Source: Plumapathes pennacea (Eukaryota; Cnidaria; Anthozoa; Antipatharia; Myriopathidae). Taken from it: a stretch of 64,000 bases of DNA. The stretch lies in the NCBI GenBank assembly GCA_964036295.1, contig OZ038465.1, forward strand, positions 5,504,667-5,568,666. The letters are read 5' to 3'. The notes under the pieces are model-generated. The model did no database searches. It was not told the DNA's origin and worked only from the letters and a program-made list of their open reading frames with translations. The position numbers and the translations under genes were made by a program. Positions within the stretch are counted from its first letter, which is position 1, and each line of letters opens with the position of its first letter. This document shows, in pieces, positions 25,381 through 38,100 of this stretch.

Positions 25381-26887
25381 GAGAGGTGAGTCTTTTTTTT
25401 GTTTGCCGCAGTTATTTTTCGCGATGAGTCCCTTGCTAGTTTAGTTTGCCTGGTGAAAATAGAACCGGCGCCGCTGCCTGTAGCTGATTCCTTAAACGTC
25501 CACGCAGTAGCTTTTTATTCTTATCTTTTCTTCAGTAGATTCGAGTATTGTAATCCAGACAAAAATAACCAGCTGAAAATAAAAATAGTTCGGCATCAGT
25601 TGTGAGATCGAAGGAACGCCATCTCACTGACATCACATCTTCGTGATGTTGGACTACACACTTAAATGACAGCTTGGCTAATATCTCAATTTAGTTTTTT
25701 TTTTTTTTTTTCTTTTTTTTTTTTTAATTTATCGCATGTTTTTTTTGGGGTTAAAAACTTTTCCCCACCTTCACACCCCCCCCCCCCCCCCCGACACACT
25801 TTTAGAACAACCTCTCTCCTAACTTTACCCTGCGTGCAGAACCTTCGCTTCTTAGGAGGGTAGAGTAAGGAGGCTCTGCTCGCAGGATACCCTAACTCTG
25901 TCTTTGTCTGATAAACTGGATTCCACAGCAAACAAGGGCGGCCGAAAGTGAAGAATGCTAAATCTGTTAGAGGGATCAGTTCTTCTGACTCGTTCGTTTG
26001 TCCTGTCGGTCATATTTTTCGCACGTTGTTGAAAATTTTATTACGACGCAAAAAGACTATTAAAGCGATTGATAAGAACTGAACTAAAACACAACTGACT
26101 AAGGAAAATAAGGAAAAAACAATTCTGCCTTGGAGAATCCGGGTATCGATCCCGGTACCTCTCGCATGCTAAGCGAGCGCTCTACCATTTGAGCTAATTC
26201 CCCATCTGCAGTGTTACTCCAAATACTTTGAAACCACCTGCAGATACTTTTACTGCAGATACGAATATCTTTTTTCGCTCAAGTGGGTCAAGTGTGACGT
26301 TCACGTTCGATAGACGTGGAGCTGCTATTTTCAAGAGGTTTAGCGTTTTAATTTTTTAAGAGACTTTTTTCTATCGCACAGAGGAGTAGAAACTTGCAGC
26401 CCCAAATTCATTTTTGGTCCCCAGTTACAGGCGCTCAGCCAGCTGGTCAGCGTTTATCAAGTAGCGCACGCAGCCTGGTCTCAACTTGTTTCTTGGCTGC
26501 TGTGTTTTGAAGGAGACGTTTAATGCAGCTATAACTTGTCTCCACAGACTCCTTTGTTGCTTGAAAGGGAACGACTTGAGGAAGAGCTGTCTGTCTGTCT
26601 GTAGCTGCCAGGCGCGCAGAGGGTGCTGGTATGATGCAGTAGTGCCCAGCCCCCGACGTAAGTCGCCTGGCATTTCTTATGTTTTGGATACCAAGTGAGG
26701 ACGACAAAGCGTGTTTACAAAACTCTAAACAAGCGACGTAACAGCTGGTATGGCCGCTAACCATCGCCTTATTGGCGTCTAATTGCTGTCAACAGTCATC
26801 ATAAGTCAAGCGACACGCGAGGCCACTGTGTATCTGAGCTCGATGACTTCTATATCTTTTTGTACAAGAGAACAAGCATTGCCCTAG
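25381..26887. other. Intergenic interval between tRNA cluster and TTC41
   Basis: Apart from tRNA copy 5, no gene can be supported. Contains poly-T runs near 25695-25730 and poly-C at about 25776-25792. Open frames on both strands at 26425-26764 have no recognisable domain. The last 200 bases should hold the TTC41 promoter. Confidence 0.5.
26131..26203 (-). tRNA. tRNA-Ala-AGC: tRNA-Ala (AGC), copy 5
   Basis: Identical 73-nt gene; T6 terminator downstream on the minus strand. Last of the cluster before TTC41. Confidence 0.97.
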
Positions 26888-29800
26888 ATGCCCAAGTTAA
26901 AAGGAGGGTGCAGTCTTAGCACACGTCGCAGTCAAGCTGCGTGCAGGTCACCAATCAAACCTTTCGTGTGTTCAACGTTTCGAGATTTCCACGTGGAGCG
27001 GGATTTTTTACGCGATGAGGTATTCCCGAAACTCGACAAACTGTGTCGGCAGCGCGGGACAACCTTTGGACCCGTGGACCTTCGATGGAACAAGAACCAG
27101 TCCCAAGTGAACGGAGAGCATACTCTTCGCTTATGTCTGGACAGTATTGGTCACTGTGCACCGTTCTTCATTTGTCTCTTGGGGGAGAGGTATGGGGTTC
27201 ATCGTCCTGCTGCAAGCGAGGCTCAAGATGCTGCCACGAGGGAATGGATGGACCGGAACTTTGAGACTGCTGCGGCTTGTGGCTATGAGTGGGTATTAGA
27301 GGAGGAATACAGGTAAGACACGAACGCTAATGGGGACTTGTAGACCTTTTATTTGCCGGGTTAAGGATGACACTTTGATATACTGTACCTGTTTAGTTTT
27401 AATTCCTTTTTTGTGAAATGATAAAATACAGGCAACTCTCTCTAAGCGGACACCTCTTTAAGGTGGACAGCATGCAGATTTGGTCCTTGCCGCCAATTTT
27501 CACTTGTTTCTCTGTAACTAAACTCTCTAAGTTGGACACTAAATCTAGTCCTGAGAGTGTCTGCATTAGAGAGACTTGACTGTTACATTTTAAACAATAA
27601 GTATTGGAGGGGGGGGGGGGGGGGGGGGGGGGGATGTGATGGTTGGAATAGGGATCTTTAGATTTTAGAGGAAAATATCAGGCTGCTACCAAACTTTCCC
27701 CAAGTGTGGCCTTTAATATCCATGGTTGTTGATTGTGAACTGCAGAGTTCTGGTGGTGTTTGTGGTCTTTTTCAACTTACCAATAATAGAAGTATATTTC
27801 TGTTTATCACAGTCTAAACAGCCTCACTGAGCTTGAAGTGATACAGGCATCATTCCGTAAGAAATACGACTATGGCTATTTCTACTTCCGAGATCCCACT
27901 CATATCGATGATAAACTTCTTGAAACAGATCAAGACCAGCATAAAAGTTTATTGGCTGATTATACGAGTGAGAGCGAGTATGCCAGCAGAAAGATAAAGG
28001 AACTGAAACAACAGATTATTGACACAGGTGGGAACATTTCTGTCACAGATCCTTGTACAGTAGATTATTTAATAATGATGATGCACTAGTCATGTTTTTT
28101 ATAGTTCAGGTACATGAAATGTATAACATGCACATAATGTACTACTTCTTTCCTTCAGAGCTTAGTTGTTTAAAGGTCAATTTACCCCTTCTTTCCTCAT
28201 ACAAATTATTCCAGCTACTCAAGATGAAAATATTGATTTAATTTGAGTTGCTGAGCAGTCTGGGTTGGTGGACCAGGATTTGTAATGAAGCTCTTATCCA
28301 GGAAGATGTGGGTTCAATTCCTATGACAAGCAGTAGTAAGGGGCAGAATTCTCAACTCTGAACCTGTCTGGACCAACTGTGCTATCTACAAGTATTCCAT
28401 TAGTGACTCCCCAATTAGTCTAGACTATTTCAGATTCTCCATACTGTATGATTCTTTGAGAGAATGAATAGAGAAAACTAAAGATCAATCCTGCAGGTGA
28501 AAGCTTCATGCCAGTTGAGTTATTGACATCACACTGTGCCCTCTCCTTTCAGGAATTAAACAGCTAGGTTTGTAGTTTGACACAATCTTATGTGTTCCAA
28601 ATCTTTCTAGAGCTACAAGTGAGGCACTTCAGGACTCCTGAAGAACTTGGTGAATTGGTCATGAAGGACTGGGTGGGAATTGTGGACTTCCTTTATGCTC
28701 CAATTGACACGGCAGTTTTCAGCAGCACTGAATCCGAGGTTTTCCAGCAGTGGGCTTCACATGAAACATTCGCCGCACTACGTAGGCATGTCTACATCAA
28801 GACTCGCCAGACAAGGGAGATGATGGACTTGTTCAGTATGCATGCTGAGGTTGGACAGGATATCAAGCGTAAGACCAGTATGGTGCTACCCACTGCTCTG
28901 CTCAGCACCTTCATGACAAGTCTGCCAAGTCTTGACTCCCTGCCACCAATACAGGTCTTAGTGGGTAGGTTAATCTTTATGGCTTTTCTTGGAAGTATGT
29001 GTGAATCTATGCAGTTTAGGGCTAATTACATTTTTGAGAAATACAGTCTTATGGACACCCTTCAGAGTTGATTTTTTAAAGGAGCAATGTTTTGAAAAGC
29101 ACATTGTCTAGTCAACCCTGTTCTTTTAATGAAACAAAAAGGTACTCCCCTTGCAATTTTAGTTTCTGCTTAGAAATTTGGTCTGGCAGATCTCATGTTT
29201 TCTTAGCAGGTAAAGGCTTTTTTCCAACTAAAAGATCTATAGTCTGTAACCCACTGAGGATTGGGAGTTGGGGAGGGGGGGGGGGGGGGGGGAAGGGGGG
29301 GGGGTTGAGGAGGAGGGATGTGGTTGGGTTTGAAAGTGATACAGGGTAGTTGGAATGACTGATTACTTTTCAATATTTTAGGGGAGAAAGGCTGTGGAAA
29401 ATCAACTTTAATTTCCAACTGGCTGAAGTCCTTGTACAGTAATCACCCAGATCTCGTGATTTTGCCTCACTATGTGGGAAGCAGCTCGGCCAGCACCAAT
29501 GCCATCAACTTCATGCGCAGGTGCACCAGTGAACTACGACTCCATTACCTGGACTCTGACCAAGATGACGTCACGAACATCCGGGAGATTGTGGATTTCA
29601 CCAGGGTCACGCAGGCGTTTAGGGCTGCGGTAGCACTGGGCCCCAGCATCATCGTTCTTGACGGCGTGAATGATCTGGGAGCGGCCTATGAGTTTCCTGC
29701 CTTTAAGGTTGTTCTTGGTTTTGTCATTATTTGATATCTTTTATTTATATCACCCTACTGCTACGGTGTGCAATACTTTTTTGAAAGTTTGACCCGCGAA

Positions 29801-32800
29801 AATATTCCATTGAATGTTTTAGGAAAATTGGCGTATCTCAAGGCTCAAACCGAAGATAAGACGTTTTTGTAGATAGATATGCGAACATTTTAAAATTGAA
29901 ATAGACTAGATATGTTTACTTTAACGTCCAGGAGAGTAAACGTGTCGCTGAAGCCTCTCTTTTGACTTTGCAGTAACTTTTCATTAAAACACATGGAACA
30001 TTTGGAGCTAAAAGGATTCAGAAAATGAACACTTCGTTGAAGATTTGGCTTACTCCGGGTCCTAAAGTCGACTTAAGACATTTCAGGAGATTCTGTTCAT
30101 TGTGACTTACAGCGATTTAAGGCGACTTAAGACATTTCAGAAGATTCTGTTCATTGTGACTTACAGCGATTTAAGGCGACTGTCAGACATTTCAGAAGAT
30201 TCTGTTCATTGCGACTTACAGGGATTTAAGGCGACTTAAGGCAACTTTAAGGACCCGGAGTAGGCCTAAGATTACGCGTATGCGCTATGCTGTGATATAG
30301 ATCTTCATTTCTACTTTTCGATGCTTTTTTCCATTTCGGACATTCAAACTTCCGCTGGGTCCCAAATCTTGGGGTGCATTCCTTTGGGATTATTCCGGAA
30401 TAGCAGAATACACAGAATACCAGTTACCAAAAGAACAGAGTTAGCACTATTCCGAAAATAGAATAGCTGACGCGACAGAAATAGGGCAAAAAATACCAAA
30501 AGAACACGATTATCGGCTGTTCTGTCCCGAGTAAACCGTTATTCCGTCTATTCTGCTATCGGAAGCAGAATGGACGGAATACTAATCCGTTCATTCCGGA
30601 ATAGAACCCGAAAGAACACGACTGTCGTCTATTCCGGAATAGGAACAGAGGGAATAGTTCCAAGAGAGCGCGTCCTTGGGGTGGCCACGTGCAGGTTGTT
30701 ATCTGTTATATGATTGATATTTGATGTCCGTTTCCCGATGTTGACTGACTTTAGCTTTTCTAATTCCTCCAGGTGAAGGAGATGGAGTGGCTGCCAGAAG
30801 TGATGCCTTCCTATTGCAGGCTGATCATCACTACAACCAAGTCTGACATAACCTACAGGGCGCTCTCTAAACGAACTGACGCCTACTGCATAGACGTGCC
30901 CCAGCTCTTTGACACCCGATCCAGAAAGTCTCTGCTGACCGAGTACGTGGGCGCAAATTACGAACACTTCATGGATGAAGCCCACGTGACAAAGATTTGC
31001 GGCGCAGAGTTGTCGCACCTGCCGCTGTTTTATGTCGCCCTGGCTAACGAACTGCACGTGTTAGGCGCTCACAAGAATGCCGAGAGACTTCTCGAATCAT
31101 ACCTGCGAGCTTCGACCTTCGCTGACTTGTGGACTGCGGTTATTCGCCGTTGGACGCACGATTATGGCTGGTTGAGACCAGTCTCCAGACATCCTGCTGC
31201 GTCTAACATCAAGGCGCAAGTGTCACGTGACCGAGCCAACAATGGCTGGGTGGCCGACGCCTTGCGGTTGCTGAGTGTATCACGCGACGGACTCTCGGAG
31301 GACGAGCTGCTGGGCTCGCTGAGAGTTATGGGATATGGTAAAATCCACGAAGTCACCAGTGCACACTGGGAGTTGTTCCGACTCGTGACAGATAATGTCT
31401 TGGTTGACACTTCTTCCGGGCGGTTGAGCTTTTCCCATCAGGCCATTCGTGGAGCGGCAGAGTGTGCGTTACTTGGTAACCTCACCTCGCCATCGCAAGA
31501 GAGGGCCGTGTCTCCATTTCAGGAGACCTGGGAACGCCACAAGCAACAGTGCCACGCTGTGCTGGCCAATTACTTCTTACAGCAACCGCTGGCAACGCGC
31601 GTGGTGGAAGAGTTGCCATGGCACCAGAGCAAGAGTGGGGACTGGAACGGTCTTTTGGCGGCGATTTCCGAGCCAAGTATATTCGTGAAGTTAGTAGCCA
31701 ATCCTCAGGAAGAGCGGAGGCTAGCGGATACGGTAAGCTACTGGAATAAACTGAAGGACAAAGGTCGCCGCCCCGAAGATGCGCTTCGTCTTGTGGCGGC
31801 GAAGGTTCAGGAACGACTTTCTGCTGATGGTGATGAGAGCGATTCTACTGCAGCCAATGATCGAGATGTTTCATCTGCCGTATCCGTGGCAACGGCGGAA
31901 GAATTCTCAACGGTGAAGGAGCTTTGCAAGAAGAGCACCAAGGGGGATTTTTCGCAAATCCAGACTGCAGCCATTTTGTACTTCATTTGGAAGTTTCTTG
32001 GTGAAATGGAAACTGGATGCAGAGTCGATGGTATGATTGTCACATCGTACAGACTGGCGTATCCTGTGGTTTCAGTCAAGGATCTGACGCTGATTTGTAT
32101 GATCCAAGAAGCATTAGGCGACGGATTCAGCGCGGTCTCGGACCCGGGGAAGGCGCTGTTGTGGTTTAGAGAAGCCTTAAAGACTGCTGGCGAAATAACC
32201 AGAGTTCCAGATACTGTAAGTAATTGTAAATGCCTACACTAATGTATTTTTTTTCCAAAATTAACTGGAAAGAGAAATGCCAAGACTGGCAGCGCGAACA
32301 AATGAACTACTACCCTTTCTAATAATGGGGGGGGTGGAACACGGGAACAGAGGGGGCCGACCGGGAAGTCTACGGAAGGCGCGAGAATTCATACATGAAT
32401 CTTGGTGGACGTTCCAGTAACTTAGCAGTTTTGCCTTATGACACCCCTTTATGTGCATGCTGCGTTGACCTGACCATTCTGACCATAGTTCGTACGACTT
32501 TTCTTAGGAGGAAGATCACAGGGCCACTGTTGGACGGTTACTGGACAAAATGGCGTTGCTGAAACTTGGTGACGTTACTGCTCTGCCATTCGATGAAAGC
32601 AAGTCAAGGTCACGTGCGTCGTCACGTGTTAGTAGAGCGAAATCTGCTTCATCCGGGAATAAACGAGCCGAGGATGATGGGATTGCGGAAGAAGTGAATG
32701 CTCTCTTGAGCGAGGCTATGAAACACATGGAGCTTGCTGGAGTTTTCCCTGGTACAGTTTATTGTGTTAACTTCTGGTTTAGAGAGGCCACTCCAAACAG

Positions 32801-33983
32801 TCAACTTTCCACTTTGTAGAATGCATGACATGAATGCTTTCCGCTTTATAAAATTGTGCGCTGGGGCTACGTCCCCGAAGAATCTATTCCTCCTCTCAAT
32901 CTCTTGGTGAACATAAGTTGGCCAAAAACCAACTGAATAACTTGGTTGTACACTTTGTTTGAGAGGACTATTTCTATCAGTATTAAAACAAAATTTAGAA
33001 GCGTTGGGTCCAAGTGAACAGTTAGTCACGTGATTCAAGAATATTCGAAAGACGCGATGCACACAGCGGGTTTACTCTGACCCAGGCACATCTTCTGAGA
33101 TTTAACATTGCATTTTTTTCCCCAGACAAGGCTTCGGTGTATCTCCACATGGGCTTGCTCGCTCTTCGTCAAAGACGGCGCCAAGATGCCGAGCCTCTGT
33201 TAAGAAAGGCGCTGGGGATGCGGCAGAAGTGGTACGGTTTATCGCATCCGCTAGTCGCCCAGATTGTCGATGCCCTTGCGACACTGCTCAGTACGGATTG
33301 GGGCGAGTCACCTGACTTGTCACAGGCCGAGGACTTGTACAGAAAGGCATTGCGCATGCGTGAAGACTTGCTGGGAAAGTCCCATCTTGATGTGGCAAGC
33401 ACCTTATTCAATCTTGGTAAGGAATGAATGAATGAATGAATGAATGAATGAATGAATGAATGTGATTTTTCTGATATATCGCAACTAGACGTGCTGATCA
33501 TTTTCAAGTGACTCTCACCGTTCAGTCCCAAAAGACAGAATCTGTATTTTGAGCGTGGGAGTGAAGAGAGAAATTTCATTACCATCATAAGCTGCAAAAC
33601 ATATAGCTGAGACTCAATTTTGGCCTTTTTTGGGGGGAGGGGGGGGGGGGGGGGTGGAGAGGAGGATTTGTTTTCTGACTCTTATGTTTATTTCAGGGAA
33701 ACTTCTGCAGACGAAGGGAACGAGAGATTCTGTACAAGAAGCGAAACAGCTTCTACAGCGAGCGCTGGACATTCGCACAGCAAAATTGGGCGTTTACCAC
33801 AACCTCACTAAGGCAATCAGAAGAGTGTTTATGTCTTTGGAAACCGTTGATGTCTCTGCCAAGTTTACCAGCAGAAGCACGAGTGTGGGAGAGATGCTAG
33901 CTTTGGACGGTGTACAGAGAAACCCTCCAAGGTCCTCTCAATTAGCCAAGTCCCTCTCAAAGATGACCCTTCTTTCTAAGTAA
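26888..33983 (+). CDS. TTC41: TTC41-type protein: DUF4062, NACHT-like P-loop NTPase, TPR repeats
   Basis: Eight coding exons: 26888-27312, 27813-28027, 28611-28964, 29382-29707, 30773-32215, 32508-32751, 33126-33416, 33697-33983 (1194 aa). Exons 1-2 give a DUF4062-type domain (FVCSTFRDFHVERD, PVDLRWN, PFFICLLGERYG, IQASFRKKY). Exon 4 opens with Walker A GEKGCGKST (about 332-340) and has Walker B SIIVLDG (about 420-426). Exon 5 (481 codons) covers the helical region, including RWTHDYGW, GWVADALRLLSVS and EELPWHQSKSGDW, which match what I recall of mouse TTC41 rather than nephrocystin-3. Exons 7-8 hold about three kinesin-light-chain-like TPRs (for example AEPLLRKALGMRQKWYG, AEDLYRKALRMRED). 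Length is close to mouse TTC41. The exon 4 donor (GTTGTT at 29708) is weak. Biochemical role is unknown; the protein is likely cytosolic. It lies tail-to-tail with HSP90B1, its neighbour in mammals too. Confidence 0.88.
27429..27582. mobile_element. MITE of Tc1/mariner (pogo-like) type in TTC41 intron 1
   Basis: Left end CAGGCAACTCTCTCTAAGCG next to TA, right end GAGAGACTTGACTG; the inner parts GCGGACACCTC and GAGAGTGTCTGC are also inverted. CAG ends and TA insertion are typical of Tc1/mariner/pogo derivatives. 154 bp, noncoding. Confidence 0.5.
27608..27634. repeat. Poly-G homopolymer
   Basis: Run of about 24-26 G in TTC41 intron 1. Other G-rich runs sit in introns 3 (29273-29303) and 7 (33630-33654). 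Confidence 0.85.
30051..30262. mobile_element. Inverted-repeat element with internal 54-bp minisatellite
   Basis: Ends TACTCCGGGTCC (30051-30062) and GGACCCGGAGTA (30251-30262) are exact inverted repeats, and the similarity continues inward to CTTAAG. Inside are three 54-bp tandem copies starting at 30070, 30124 and 30178, each with ACATTTCAGAAGATTCTGTT and TTACAGCGATTTAAGGC. Lies in TTC41 intron 4. Confidence 0.55.
30384..30663. mobile_element. Foldback element with nested palindromes (TTC41 intron 4)
   Basis: Outer arms TTGGGATTATTCC (30384-30396) and GGAATAGTTCCAA (30651-30663) are near inverted repeats. ATTCCGGAATAG words recur throughout. An inner hairpin pairs 30541-30557 (ATTCCGTCTATTCTGCT) with 30564-30580. 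No coding content. Confidence 0.4.
33421..33461. repeat. (GAAT)n microsatellite next to TTC41 exon 7 donor
   Basis: About ten GAAT units beginning only five bases into intron 7, directly after the GTAAG of the donor. Confidence 0.9.
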
Positions 33984-35139
33984 AGCAACTTGCACAAGGT
34001 GAGAGGTTTTAAAACCAGAACCGAATAACGCAGCGGTTTGACATACAAACGAGGCGAATGGGTCATTTCAGCATTGTATTGACCCGAAAGACTCGTTTGC
34101 ATGCTTCGAAAAACAAAAGAATATTGGACCGCAGGCTCAAACTGAACTGCGATTTGTTTTATTTTGGGGACCAATCAATCGCCACGTGCTTGCTCGAGAT
34201 GGCTTGATCCCGACCGACCAAGAATGCATGCTGTCAAACTCAAATGCTGACTAATAGAAAAGCACAGTAAACGCAAACCATAGCAACCATCAAATTTGTT
34301 TCGACAGTCATGCATCCGACAACGGCTTAGTACTGTGGTACAGACGAATGCGAACTGTACAGGCAATTACTGACATACCAACGTCTCCGACATTGGCTCA
34401 TGTGAAAATATGAATGCTTTTAAAGCGTTTGGTTATATCAACAGCTGCAGCATTTACTGTAGTTGACATAATCCAATGTACGTTTTGAGTGCTCCCCGAG
34501 CGAACGATCAGCTTAGTATGCCGAAATGATTCTAAAAACCGCCCGGGCGCATTTTAAATTTTAGGACCTCGAGGGAGGGCGATTATTGGAAGCAGGGCGC
34601 TCATTAGTTATTAGGGTAAATTTTATATTGAAGGAATTAGAAATTTTCAATTTTTCAAAGGGCGCGGATTAACACCGGTGGTAGAACGAGAGAGTTCGCA
34701 AAATTTACGCCCACTAGGTTTGTAAAAATAGCAGCAAAACATATTTATGTAAGAACAATAAAAGTACATTGTAAAACGGCACAAAACAACAGACAAATCA
34801 CAAGCAATAAACAAATTTGTTACAAATTTTATTTGTTGTTTTTTTTTTTACTCTGCCTGTATGTCAATTCATGTAAAAGTTTTTTTTACGGAGATTCGTT
34901 GAAAGCACACGAACAGGTACAACAAAAGGCGCCAACTACAAAGGTTTGCTACAACATCTGCGAGAAATAAAACCACCATCAATATATTTTATCTCCAGTT
35001 TTCTATAAATAGTCTTTTAATAGTTGGGTGGGTTGGGGTGCGAGAATATTGCACAAATCCACCGCAAAATTCATTAACACCAGGCACAGCAAAATACAGC
35101 AAGGTGCACACGAATTAACTACGAGATGTTTTGCGTCTG
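33984..35139. other. Convergent 3' ends of TTC41 and HSP90B1
   Basis: The two genes face each other across 1156 bases. On the plus strand the first AATAAA after the TTC41 stop is at 34757-34762; on the minus strand AATAAA for HSP90B1 is at 34828-34833 (seen as TTTATT). If both are used the transcripts end within about 70 bases of each other. No further exon seen. Confidence 0.4.
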
Positions 35140-38100
35140 TTAGAGCTCATCTTTTGGCTCGGCGGGAGCAACCTTTTCACCCTGAAAAAGAATAAATAAG
35201 TTTAGTTGGAGAGCTAAATGACGAAACGTGCGAGCGCGTCTTAAGGGTCGATGTGTTGCGCTTTTTGACAGTCGTGCACAATCTTCTCACGGCAAATGCA
35301 CGTTTCGGCCTCTATTGTTGTATGTTTCAAAATGCCACGACTTTTTTCGAGTCGCGTAAGCGTGTTACTGTACGGCACGTTGCATATTACAGGTACCCAA
35401 TACACGAAACGCACAACGGACACGTTTACACGGATACAACACGGTAAACGGAGAAAGATATTTGGACGTGTGGAGAAAAAAGCGGGGTATCTTCGTGGAA
35501 TCTGGTATCACTTTTTCTGACTGGGTTTACGGATTTTTGAATGGAGTAGAGTAGAGAACACTACACACCTCGACCTCGTCCTCTTTCTGTTCTTCTGTCT
35601 TCGTTTCTTCTTCCTTCGCCTCCTCCTTCGCTTCTTCTTTCGATGCTTCTTCTTTCTTGTCCTCTTCCTTCTTATCCTCTCCTTCAGCATCGACCTCCTC
35701 TCCTTCTTTCTCCTCTTCCTTCTCCTCTTCTTCTCCCTCTTCTTCCTCTGGTTCAATAGTGGCCGACAAGTCCACGCCCATGCTAAGTCGCAACATGCGT
35801 TCAATACGGCCAGCGAAGCCCAGCGTATCCTGTGGACAGATGGAGAAAGCAAGGTTAAACATGCGAGTCCAATAACAAGCGGCTACCCTTACATATCCTT
35901 CTACACAATACAGCACTCTTCCACTGTCAAAGACTACTTTGACTTGGTCAGGAAACTTCTAACGCATGAACGGTTATATGAAACCTTAAGGTATAACGAT
36001 GTTTACGTTGTTGTTGTTGAACAGAGTCCATACTTCTATGTTTTCGTACTGATGTACAGTGTACTGTTTTGACAGAAAAGCCATTGCTGGAATCTTCCCT
36101 TTGGGACTGTGCGCTGAAATCGCTCAGAATAGCTTACCTTCACCATGTAGCCTGATCTCAAGGTTGCAGTTTCAAGCAAGACATTGGCAAGATCCTTGGC
36201 AGTCTTGTCTTCCTTGTTTTCTTCGACTTTCTTGAGCATTTCCTTGATCAGGGGATGGCGTGGGTTGATCTCAAGAGTCTTCTTTTGATTGGCATAATAC
36301 CTGGAAAATAAAAACAATCTCGTTATCAAACGGAATAAACAAAGTCCAGTTTACCTTTGATGCTACTGTACTTTGTGAAGTCTTAACTTTCACTTCTTTC
36401 CATTCCTTTCACAGCCAATGCAAGTCATCAATAATTATCATTGTGTGAGCAGAAAAATACAGGAGCTGCATATTAATACAAACAACTCGAGTATGACATG
36501 CTGAATTTCCTATTGCTACCATTCTAGCATTGCAGAGCCACATAAATTGCAAGCAATGCGAAAGGGATAGGCAGCTTGGAGTGCAAGTGATGCACGTGAC
36601 ATATTTTGCTCATGTCCAGAAAGATTAATTATGGGAAGGACAAAAATATAACATGCTATTAAAGCACTTACAAAAAATGGAATTACCAGCAGCAACCAGA
36701 GAAACCCAAGCAGGGATGGCAATATATGGAATAGGTTGATTGCATAACTGCATCCAGGTTTCAAGAAAGGTGCTCATAGAAACCCAAGCAGGGATGGCAA
36801 TACATGGAATGGGTTGATTGCATAACTGCATCCAGGTTTCAAGAAAGGTGCTCATAGAAACCCAAGCAGGGATGGCAATATATGGAACAGGTTGATTGCA
36901 TAACTGCATCCAGGTTTCAAGAAAGGTGCTCATACTTACTCATTACTAGAATCGTCTCGTTTGGCATAAGCCTGTGACCTCATGATTCTCTCCATGTTTC
37001 CAGACCACCCATAAGAACTGGCCACAAGAGCACAGGGTGAGTTGTCGAGACGCTGCGAGACAGTGGCCTTCTCAATCAGATCCTTGAGAGCATCTTCCTG
37101 CAGCCACTTGGTGAGAGGTTCGAATGTCTTCTCCAATTCCTCTATCTTCTTCTTGCTCTTCTCGGTGTCTTCACCCACTTTCAGACCTTCCTTGGCCACG
37201 TTCTGGAATTTCTTGCCATCAAACTCAGGCAGACTCTGCATGCAGTACTCGTCAACAGGCTCTACCAGGTACAGCACTTCATAGCCCTTCTTCAACAGAC
37301 GCTCAACAAATGGCGATGACTCGACCTCCTTGCGATTTGTTCCAGCCATGAAGTAGATGGCCTCTTGCTTCTCCTTCATTCGCTCCACATACTCAGCCAG
37401 GCTTGTCATCTCCTTGTCAGAGTTGGAGGAGAAGAAACGTAGCAGTTTGGCAAGACGAGTACGGTTCGAGTGGTCTTCCATGACACCAAGTTTGATGCTG
37501 AAACACAAGTGATATATGAGTGAGAAGAAAAGTTCTCAAGTCAGTGACAAGACTTATTGGTGGGACAATGTATACATGTACTGTATCCAACATAATTTCA
37601 TTGTCATCAAGTGCACACTTTTCCTTTTACAGAACGAATTTGTATAGTTTTGGACATAGCACAGAGAAATAAGGGAGCTTGTAGTGAAGTAGAGGCACAT
37701 CTTCACATACCTAGTGCTGTATTCCTTCCAAAACTTCTCGTAGTCATCCTTGGAGATCTTCTTGATCATGTCTAGAGCTTTACGCACAAGCTTCTTCTTG
37801 ATGACCTTGAGTAGTTTGTGTTGCTGGAGAGTTTCACGCGACACATTCAGCGGCAGGTCGTCAGAGTCGACCACACCACGGATGAATGAGAGATACTTGG
37901 GCATCATGTCTTCAAAGTTGTCTGTGATGAACACACGGCGCACATACAGCTTGATTTGATCCATTTTCTTGCCGTACTCGGAGAACAGGTTATGTGGGGC
38001 AGCTTTGGGGACATACAGGATGGAGCGGAACGTCACCTCTCCCTCTGCTACGAAATGCGTCTTGGCCAGTGGATCATCATGGTCCTATATGATGGTAATG

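Noticed and set aside
28240-28340. Possible second tRNA-derived element (GGGTTCAATTCC B-box-like word)
   Set aside because: No convincing A box or element boundaries; a single B-box match is not enough.
26888-33983. Assignment as nephrocystin-3 (NPHP3)
   Set aside because: Domain order is similar, but the N-terminus lacks the Gly2 myristoylation site and coiled coil, and the middle-region motifs and HSP90B1 adjacency fit TTC41 better.
36625-36933. Repetitive 102-aa minus-strand open frame as a coding exon
   Set aside because: It is the 78-bp intronic repeat; exon 8 of HSP90B1 runs into a stop at the junction and the family has no such insertion.
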